Assembly: GCA_964502635.1 (NCBI GenBank)
Contig: CAZCXI010000024.1
Location: forward strand, 1-38,201
Direction of reading: 5' to 3'
Source of the DNA: C00003060 sp964502635
Lineage (GTDB): Bacteria > Desulfobacterota > Desulfobacteria > Desulfobacterales > C00003060
Length of the DNA stretch: 38,201 bases
This document shows positions 33,062 to 38,201 of the stretch, piece after piece; positions within the stretch are counted from its first letter, which is position 1, and each line of letters opens with the position of its first letter. The notes beneath the pieces are model-generated. The model saw only the letters and a program-made list of their open reading frames with translations. It did no database searches and was not told the origin of the DNA. The position numbers and the translations under genes are program-made.

Positions 33062-33110
33062 AAAAAAAGGCCACGAAACCCTACCTTCAGGTGGATAGCC
33101 TTCGTGGCCT
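33062..33110 (-). promoter_or_regulatory. conserved leader hairpin with U tract, copy 2 (methyltransferase leader)
   Basis: AGGCCACGAA pairs perfectly with TTCGTGGCCT, inner stem CTACC/GGTGG, loop TGAA on the minus strand, then seven Ts. The 5' arm is GGCCACGAAGGCTATC. A smaller hairpin with loop GCUGAAG lies at 33141-33157, and a possible -10 (GATAAG, minus strand) at 33177-33182 next to the scaffold gap. Confidence 0.7.
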
Positions 33111-33551
33111 GAATTGTATGTCTACCTAATTTTGCTTTGACGACCCTTCAGCGGTCGGCTTACTATTGTCTCTAGTCTTATCAAAANNNNNNNNNNNNNN
33201 NNNNNNNNNNNNNNNNNNNNNNNNNNNNNNNNNNNNNNNNNNNNNNNNNNNNNNNNNNNNNNNNNNNNNNNNNNNNNNNNNNNNNNAGTCTTATCAAAAA
33301 ACGTGCCATTCTTGGTCGAGTCGCCATTTCTTATGTTTTCAAAGTGTTAGCTCCTGTGAAGAATGGCATTGCGGGAAACTTTTTGCAACCATCTCGACTT
33401 GAATAAGAAAACGAATACCCACTGTTGGCATCCTTTGACCACGCAGAGGACTCTCATGGGATGGTGTCGCCCCGAAGAGCGATGACCACCCATATCCAAG
33501 GAGCTGCTCATCAATGGCTATATTCTCATTCATCGTGAGATCATTGTTTCG
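33111..33551. other. gene-poor stretch around the gap, downstream of tonB
   Basis: Apart from the leader of the methyltransferase gene it holds a 64-codon minus-strand frame (33339-33533) without ribosome binding site, which I do not call. Confidence 0.4.
33187..33286. other. assembly gap (100 Ns) flanked by an identical 13-mer
   Basis: AGTCTTATCAAAA stands both directly before (33174-33186) and directly after (33287-33299) the Ns. The gap size is therefore likely a placeholder and the two contig ends may simply overlap by 13 bases. Confidence 0.9.
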
Positions 33552-34319
33552 CTACGTCAGTTCAAAGACAATGGTCAGTTCCAGGGGAATGTCGCCCTGG
33601 AAAAAGCGTTTCGGAGGTCTTGAAAATGGCGCCGCATCCTCCACCGCCTTGACAGCCGCTAAATCGAGATGCCTGTCTCTGGAGGCTTTTGTGACTTCTA
33701 CTCCCCGGACAGCGCCTTCCGGTGTAATAACAAAGCGGATGATCACACGGCCCTCTATGCTCCTCGCCCTGGCCACATCAGGGTATTTCTTGTGCCTTTC
33801 TATCTTGAGCCTCACCATCTCGAGATAGTTCTGGGCGGTTACAAAATCTCCTCCGGTTTCATCAACCAGTGTCCCCGGGCTCCAGTCTGCAACCGCAAGG
33901 CTTGGCGTCTCGGGGATTTCCGGCATGGCAATGCCTACTACCAGGCTGTCCGGAAGATTCTTTTCAGGAGGTTCCATCTTTATCGGTTTCAGGCGCGGGA
34001 TGTGCCGCTGGGTGACATTGAGTCTTTTCACCTCTTGAACCTGAGGCGTCTTGGGCCTGTAACGGGGTCGTGGGATACTCCTTGTAGGGGGCTTCGACAT
34101 ATCACGCATGGTCAGTTCGATGTATGTCAAAGCCTTTGAATTGTAGAGACCGCTGACATGCAGGAAGATGATGGTGTGAATAACCAGAGAAACGGCGATG
34201 AGACCGCAAAGAAGCCAGTTGGGTCTATTAGACACGGATTTGACAAATGACACGGATGAATATTTACTTGATGTTGCCGAATACTTTTCACTCGCTTTTT
34301 GTAAAAGAAATCGCGTCAT
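33552..34319 (-). CDS. tonB: TonB-family energy transducer
   Basis: Links the proton-motive force from ExbBD to outer-membrane receptors. The 255-aa protein has one N-terminal membrane helix (about residues 36-55, LLCGLIAVSLVIHTIIFLHV), a Pro/Arg/Lys-rich periplasm-spanning region (75-135) and a C-terminal TonB domain (about 165-255, YPDVARARSIEGRVIIRFVITPEG). The cytoplasmic part before the helix is longer than usual, so a later start is possible. It follows exbD by 15 nt and closes the operon; it is the obvious energiser for the receptor at 27-29 kb. Confidence 0.9.
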   Translation of the reverse strand: MTRFLLQKASEKYSATSSKYSSVSFVKSVSNRPNWLLCGLIAVSLVIHTIIFLHVSGLYNSKALTYIELTMRDMSKPPTRSIPRPRYRPKTPQVQEVKRLNVTQRHIPRLKPIKMEPPEKNLPDSLVVGIAMPEIPETPSLAVADWSPGTLVDETGGDFVTAQNYLEMVRLKIERHKKYPDVARARSIEGRVIIRFVITPEGAVRGVEVTKASRDRHLDLAAVKAVEDAAPFSRPPKRFFQGDIPLELTIVFELT

Positions 34320-34334
34320 CTGTGCAATCCATGC

Positions 34335-34742
34335 CTAGAAATCTTTTTCCGTTGCCAAACACAGGCGACCTGCTCCTGCAGCCTTGGCAATATCCATCAC
34401 CTTGACAGCCTTGTTCAAGATCACTGCCCGGTCCGCCCGAATCACCACCAGTTCATCCTGCTTCGAACCGATCTTCTCCTTGATACGGTCAAAGAGCTCG
34501 GCCAGAGGAACCTCATCAGTTCCAAGGAAGGCTCTTCCCTCCTGGTCTACATAGACCGTGATCACTTCTTCTGTCTGCGGGGCCGCCGCCTTGGCCTGGG
34601 GCAACTTGATCTTGATCCCTTCGTCCACCATGAAGTTAGTAGTGAGCAGGAAATAGATCAAAAGCAGAAAGACAATATCAATCAGGGATGTCAGAGGGAT
34701 CTGAACCTGAAAGCGTTTTCTTTTTCTGGCATGGACAAGCAT
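34335..34742 (-). CDS. exbD: biopolymer transport protein ExbD
   Basis: A 135-aa inner-membrane protein with one helix near the N-terminus (residues 16-36) carrying the conserved Asp of the proton path (TSLIDIVFLLLIYFLLTT, Asp22), and a periplasmic domain (VVIRADRAVILNKAVKVMDIAKAAG). ATG at 34742 follows AAGGAG. It lies 18 nt after exbB. Confidence 0.95.
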   Translation of the reverse strand: MLVHARKRKRFQVQIPLTSLIDIVFLLLIYFLLTTNFMVDEGIKIKLPQAKAAAPQTEEVITVYVDQEGRAFLGTDEVPLAELFDRIKEKIGSKQDELVVIRADRAVILNKAVKVMDIAKAAGAGRLCLATEKDF

Positions 34743-34760
34743 GTGGGGCTCCTTGAATCG

Positions 34761-35423
34761 TCAATGTTGATGGGCATGCGTATGGGCATGCGTATGAGAC
34801 TCTCCGGTATGTCCGTGGACCCGCTGGCCTATGGACTTCAAGAATACCACCGTTCCATCCTGAAGCTCGGCTTCATAACGGTCTACACGCGATGTCAGGT
34901 AACTGTGTGCCACCATGGTGGGAAGGGCCACGGCGAGGCCCATAGCGGTTGTGAGCATGGCCTCCCATATCCCACCGGCAAGGACCGCTGCGTTCACCTT
35001 GCCTCCCATCTCCTGAATCACCATGAAGGCCTTGATCATACCCAACACCGTTCCAAGCAGGCCAAGAAGAGGGGCAATGTTTCCGATCGTTGCCAGAGCC
35101 TGGAGATAGCGTGAAAGCTCTCTGGTTTCCTCTTCGGTAGAGTGCACAAGGACCGTCTCCAGGGTTTCTCGGTCCTGGTCCTTGACCTCCATGGCATGGG
35201 TGAGGATTCGCCCCATAGGGGAGTCGTCGGAGCTGACCAGTTCGTAAGCCTTGTGATCTTCTCCATACTTGAGGCACCCGGCCACCGTTTCCACCAACCC
35301 ATAGCCCCGTATCTTGACCCGACTCAGACGGACAAGTCGTTCCAGAAAGATGGCAAGCGCCAACACAGAACAGAACACAATGGGCCCCACAAGGACACCC
35401 CCCTTTGCAAGAAAATCAATCAT
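34761..35423 (-). CDS. exbB: biopolymer transport protein ExbB with His-rich tail
   Basis: A 220-aa MotA/TolQ/ExbB-family proton channel subunit: three membrane helices (about 10-28, 107-130 and 152-172) with ATIGNIAPLLGLLGTVLGMIKAF-type signature and MGLAVALPTMVAHSYL. The last 18 residues contain seven His in an HxH pattern (SHTHAHTHAHQH), which is not part of normal ExbB and looks like a metal-binding tail. Its ATG overlaps the stop of the upstream gene as ATGA, so translation is coupled. RBS AAGGAGG. Confidence 0.95.
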   Translation of the reverse strand: MIDFLAKGGVLVGPIVFCSVLALAIFLERLVRLSRVKIRGYGLVETVAGCLKYGEDHKAYELVSSDDSPMGRILTHAMEVKDQDRETLETVLVHSTEEETRELSRYLQALATIGNIAPLLGLLGTVLGMIKAFMVIQEMGGKVNAAVLAGGIWEAMLTTAMGLAVALPTMVAHSYLTSRVDRYEAELQDGTVVFLKSIGQRVHGHTGESHTHAHTHAHQH

Positions 35424-37252
35424 ATCTCTGAACCTCCTTCGCTTGTCTGTGATGGTAAACCCGCCTCTTCGGCGGTTTGCTTTTCTGCTGATTCAGTGTC
35501 CTGCGAGCTAAACTCGACCACGTCCGGCTCGCCATCGAAATTAAGGTCCTTCGAGCGCTTCACCAAGGCTTCTGCCTTGTCGTATTCCTCCCAGAGATCG
35601 GCCTTTCCGTCCCCATTCGTATCTTCTTCAACGGTCGCAAGGCTTCCTTTCTGATAGGAGTACCACGTATCTGCCTTTCCGTCGCTGTTGTTGTCTTTTT
35701 CAGCGCGAACAGCCTCTTCAGAATCGTTATAGAACCAGGTAATCGTAAACCGGCCCGCGCCCTCGTCGTCTTCTTCGCTCTTCGTGAGTCTCCCCTGTGT
35801 ATTGTAATGTTCCCTCAGATCGCATTGGCCATCGCCGTTTTCATCGATTTCTTTAAGCCTCAATACGCCCTCTTTGTAGCAGTAACGCCCTTCGGGCTTT
35901 CCGTCTGCGTCTCCATCAAGGGACATGACCATGGACCAGGGCGGCTTATCGAACCACTGGGTCACCTCAAAACGACCGTCTCTGTCCTGGTCCCGGATGA
36001 GCCTCTGTTTGACTCCCTTTGCGTAGTAGACCTTGAGATCCACTTTCCCGTTTCCGTCATCGTCCCTTTCCGCCCGCACCAGCTCTCCGTTCTGGAAGAA
36101 CTCCCAGGCATCGGTTTCACCGTCGAGGTTGGTGTCGCTTTCAACCCGTTCCTTTTCCTCCTTGGCATTGAAAAAGATCGTCACATCCGCCTTGCCGTCT
36201 TTATTGTTGTCCTGCGTTTGCTGGAATATTTTACCCTTCTTGAATAGAGTTACGGTTTCCTTAAGGCCGTCACCGTCAGAATCATAGACCACCTTCGCCG
36301 GCTCACCGCCCTGGTAGATCCTGATCCGGTCGATTCGGCCCGTGTACCGGGTGTCTTCCTCCATCTTCTTCGCATTGCCATTGGCATCAAAACGGATAAA
36401 AACGTCTTTCCGGCCATCGAAGTTGGTATCTTTTTCCTGGTAGGCTGGGTTCCCATCTTTAAAACGGGTCAGGATGTCAAAGCGGCCGTCGCCGTCGGCA
36501 TCCTTGTCCTGCCGGATCGGCTTTCCCGCCTCAAACTGGGTGACGATCTCAAACCTGCCGTCTTGATCCAGGTCCTTTTTCTCCTCGTAAAGCTCGCCCT
36601 CGTGATACAGGCGCACGACTTCCATATTGCCGTCTCCATCCAGATCGTGACGGCTTTTGCTGGGAAGGCCCTCTTCGTCATACAGGGTGATCCTTTCGAT
36701 CTTGCCGTCGCCGTCATCGTCTGTGCGTCTTTCCAGGGGCCTGTCGTCCTTATATGTTTGCCACACGTTCACCTCGCCATCGCCATCGGTGTCCTTGGTG
36801 GAGCGAGAAAGCTTTCCTTCCTCAAAATAGTATACGGTATCCAGATGCCCGTCTGCCGTCGTGTCCCTTTGCATCTTTAACGGACGTTCCTCGGAATCAA
36901 AGTCTATGTTCTGTTCCACCTGGCCGGTCTGTGTTGATGCTCGCCTATGGCGGATTCTTTTGCCTTTCTCAAAATAGTCCCAGGCATCGATCTTGCCGTC
37001 GTGATTCAAGTCTCTTTCCGCCCTTTTGATCTCACCCTTTTCGTAGTACTGGAACCAATCCATAACCTGGTCTGCATTGCTGTCGATCTCAAGCTTGACG
37101 AACTTGCCACCCCTATCAAAGTGAGCAATCTGGTCGATCTTGCCATCCTCATTGGTGTCGCGCTTTACAGTCTCTTGTCTGGCCGAGGCCAATGAGGGCT
37201 GCAAAGCCGCTGCCAGGACGACCGTCATAACAAGGGAGAAAAAGCCTTTCAT
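35420..37252 (-). CDS. secreted acidic DxDxDG repeat protein (calcium-loop-like repeats)
   Basis: A 610-aa protein with a signal peptide (1-25, ending ASA) followed by about 22 copies of a 23-24-residue unit of the form D-x-[DN]-x-D-G-[KR]-x-[DE]-x-x-x-x-[FY]-x-x-G. The D-x-D-x-D-G core is like an EF-hand or dockerin calcium loop. It ends in a short polar tail. It is exported, probably to the periplasm, and is fused into one operon with exbB-exbD-tonB by a 4-base stop/start overlap, so it should work with the TonB system, maybe in ion binding. ATG at 37252 is chosen (AGGGGG 8 nt upstream) over TTG at 37255. Confidence 0.88.
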   Translation of the reverse strand: MKGFFSLVMTVVLAAALQPSLASARQETVKRDTNEDGKIDQIAHFDRGGKFVKLEIDSNADQVMDWFQYYEKGEIKRAERDLNHDGKIDAWDYFEKGKRIRHRRASTQTGQVEQNIDFDSEERPLKMQRDTTADGHLDTVYYFEEGKLSRSTKDTDGDGEVNVWQTYKDDRPLERRTDDDGDGKIERITLYDEEGLPSKSRHDLDGDGNMEVVRLYHEGELYEEKKDLDQDGRFEIVTQFEAGKPIRQDKDADGDGRFDILTRFKDGNPAYQEKDTNFDGRKDVFIRFDANGNAKKMEEDTRYTGRIDRIRIYQGGEPAKVVYDSDGDGLKETVTLFKKGKIFQQTQDNNKDGKADVTIFFNAKEEKERVESDTNLDGETDAWEFFQNGELVRAERDDDGNGKVDLKVYYAKGVKQRLIRDQDRDGRFEVTQWFDKPPWSMVMSLDGDADGKPEGRYCYKEGVLRLKEIDENGDGQCDLREHYNTQGRLTKSEEDDEGAGRFTITWFYNDSEEAVRAEKDNNSDGKADTWYSYQKGSLATVEEDTNGDGKADLWEEYDKAEALVKRSKDLNFDGEPDVVEFSSQDTESAEKQTAEEAGLPSQTSEGGSEI

Positions 37253-37276
37253 CAAACACGCCCCCTAACACAAACT

Positions 37277-37326
37277 AAAAAGCCACGTGACCATGGCAGG
37301 CTTTTTGCCTGTTGGCCTTCGTGGCT
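37277..37326 (-). promoter_or_regulatory. conserved leader hairpin with U tract, copy 3 (repeat protein-exbBD-tonB operon)
   Basis: AGCCACG pairs with CGTGGCT and CAGGC with GCCTG, with a U tract after it on the minus strand. The 5' arm is AGCCACGAAGGCCAAC. It ends 24 nt before the ATG of the first gene. A smaller hairpin (37378-37392, loop AGGAA) precedes it. Confidence 0.7.
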
Positions 37327-37610
37327 CTTTTTCGTTTCCAGAATTAGTTTATTAGTAAGGTTAGTAAAAAGTCAGGAGCACCTTCCTGGTGCCTTTTTCT
37401 CTGCGCATATTCTAAATAGAAAGGCCAGCGTAAGTCAAGCATCATGTGTGTCCCCGGCTTTCTACTGTGAAGCCGATGTTGACAGCTGCCCAGTCTCAGT
37501 ATAACAAGCACACATTATGCCAAGTTAAGACTTTAAATATTTGCTTGAATTTATAGATGGTTACCCAGCACATCCAAATTGCATGGAAAATAAATGCCAA
37601 CTTTATCACC
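37327..37610. other. intergenic stretch between two minus-strand units
   Basis: Apart from the promoter and leader hairpins at 37378-37438 nothing is recognised; the rest (37440-37610) is AT-rich without ORF or palindrome of note. Confidence 0.5.
37409..37438 (-). promoter_or_regulatory. sigma70 promoter of the repeat protein-exbBD-tonB operon
   Basis: Minus strand TTGACT (37433-37438), 18-nt spacer, TAGAAT (37409-37414, 5 of 6 match). Confidence 0.6.
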
Positions 37611-37952
37611 CTAGTGCCTCCTTCGCGATGGAGACTCCCAATGTAAGATACCAACCATTATATGTCCGAATGTATCGAAATTGAAATCGCCATCAGTTAA
37701 GTCCCATGACTTCCCATCTTTTTTGTCATCTCGAATACAACCCAAATAGTTGCCGTCTGCTGAAATCGTATAATTAAATTTGCTGGCAGTCACTTCAACA
37801 ACCACTGTTCGCCTTTTTTTTGCCAGGTTGACTTTCCAACCAAAGAAGTCCTGGAACTCTCTACACCACTCTTGTAGATCTTTCGCTTGTTCCTTCATAA
37901 TTGGTAGCATCTCACTTCCATGAATCCTCATGAATTGATTGTTGCCATGCAT
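37611..37952 (-). CDS. hypothetical protein (113 aa)
   Basis: A soluble protein without signal peptide. It has a possible helix (KEQAKDLQEWCREFQDFFGW), a beta-rich middle (RTVVVEVTASKFNYTIS) and a DDKKDGKSWDLTDGDFNFDTFGHI segment. I do not recognise the family. ATG at 37952 follows GGAGGGAG at 5 nt; a longer frame to 37973 lacks a site. It has its own promoter and a copy of the conserved leader hairpin. Confidence 0.72.
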   Translation of the reverse strand: MHGNNQFMRIHGSEMLPIMKEQAKDLQEWCREFQDFFGWKVNLAKKRRTVVVEVTASKFNYTISADGNYLGCIRDDKKDGKSWDLTDGDFNFDTFGHIMVGILHWESPSRRRH

Positions 37953-38027
37953 TGCAACTCCCTCCATTTCCAAAGGTTACTACTTCAGGACACACCTCGA
38001 CATTTCAGGGTCCAGAACCACGCGCAC

Positions 38028-38081
38028 AAAAAAAACCACGCACGCATTCTTTCTCTTCAGAGAAAGACAGCCTCCGTGGCT
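38028..38081 (-). promoter_or_regulatory. conserved leader hairpin with U tract, copy 4 (113-aa gene)
   Basis: Outer stem CCACG/CGTGG, inner stem CTTTCTC/GAGAAAG around a TGAA loop (minus strand), then eight Ts. The 5' arm is AGCCACGGAGGCTGTC. A smaller hairpin GCAGG GAA CCTGC (38124-38136) precedes it. Confidence 0.7.
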
Positions 38082-38154
38082 CCAATGCCAAAAGATATGA
38101 AGATAAATTTAGACTAAACTCTTGCAGGTTCCCTGCCTGCCTTATAATAAAACA

Positions 38155-38183
38155 TATATATATGCCATCCTTGTTCCTGTCAA
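38155..38183 (-). promoter_or_regulatory. sigma70 promoter of the 113-aa gene
   Basis: Minus strand TTGACA (38178-38183), 17-nt spacer, TATATA (38155-38160). A near-ideal match. Confidence 0.7.
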
Positions 38184-38201
38184 GCTCTTTTGAGCTACGA
38201 A

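Noticed and set aside
33287..33315. Sigma54-like site TGGCACG-TTTT-TTGAT (minus strand) before the methyltransferase leader
   Set aside because: The -12 GC dinucleotide is missing, and a sigma70-like reading of the same region fits the geometry of the other leaders better.
33339..33533. 64-codon minus-strand frame just after tonB
   Set aside because: No Shine-Dalgarno, no recognisable features, and it lies next to an assembly gap.
32144..38081. Treating the four U-tract hairpins as simple terminators of upstream genes
   Set aside because: Not excluded, but they lie at a fixed distance after promoters and share a 16-nt arm sequence, which ordinary terminators do not need.

Overview
The window looks like a draft-genome contig (one scaffold gap of 100 Ns) from an anaerobic Desulfobacterota-type (deltaproteobacterial) organism. 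The evidence is indirect: a SelB-type selenocysteine factor, the dnaG-rpoD pair followed by a CAT tRNA, a class 1B PyrD, an HPr-fusion protein, a DUF2333 protein, and many small palindromic intergenic repeats. Nothing here fixes the species.

Left part (1-20.5 kb) is mostly core genes. In order: tRNA-Arg and tRNA-His (minus strand); small membrane protein, selB and DUF2333 protein (plus); membrane protein and pyrD (minus); an alpha/beta hydrolase; tRNA-Ala, hisB and a lipoprotein; hisA; about 1.1 kb of repeats and leader; dnaG, rpoD and a CAT tRNA; a coiled-coil zinc-ribbon protein whose 3' end overlaps rnpB (RNase P RNA); an HPr-domain fusion; ispD; gpmI (minus); ispF; and a membrane-anchored TPR protein (minus). 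Dispersed palindromic repeats sit at the 3' ends of hisA, ispD and ispF, and in ispD and ispF they supply the last codons.

Right part (21.3-38.2 kb) is accessory, and nearly all on the minus strand. One compact run of eight genes (30.1 down to 21.3 kb) encodes only exported proteins. These are three proteins carrying four tetrapyrrole-methylase-fold domains (CbiF/CobM/CobA type) behind signal peptides or a lipobox, a TonB-dependent receptor, two DUF4198 proteins, an FmdE-domain protein, and a CbiL/NikL-like protein. The receptor is interrupted by a single in-frame TGA in a C-x-x-TGA context, followed at the right distance by a SECIS-like hairpin. With selB in the same window, it is a candidate selenocysteine-containing TonB receptor. 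I read this run as a periplasm/outer-membrane system for a metal or metal-tetrapyrrole (Ni/Co-like), function unproven.

Upstream on the same strand lie an amino-acid-type permease, a SAM methyltransferase, and an operon of a periplasmic acidic (DxDxDG) repeat protein with exbB, exbD and tonB, in which ExbB has a His-rich tail. At the edge is a 113-aa unknown protein. Four of these units share the same 5' leader plan: a sigma70-like promoter, a small hairpin with GAA in the loop, then about 70 nt downstream a conserved hairpin (RGCCAYGRAGGCYRWC arm) ending in a U tract. I do not recognise this as a known riboswitch or attenuator. The receptor candidate, the exported methylase-fold proteins and this leader family are the parts most worth following up.
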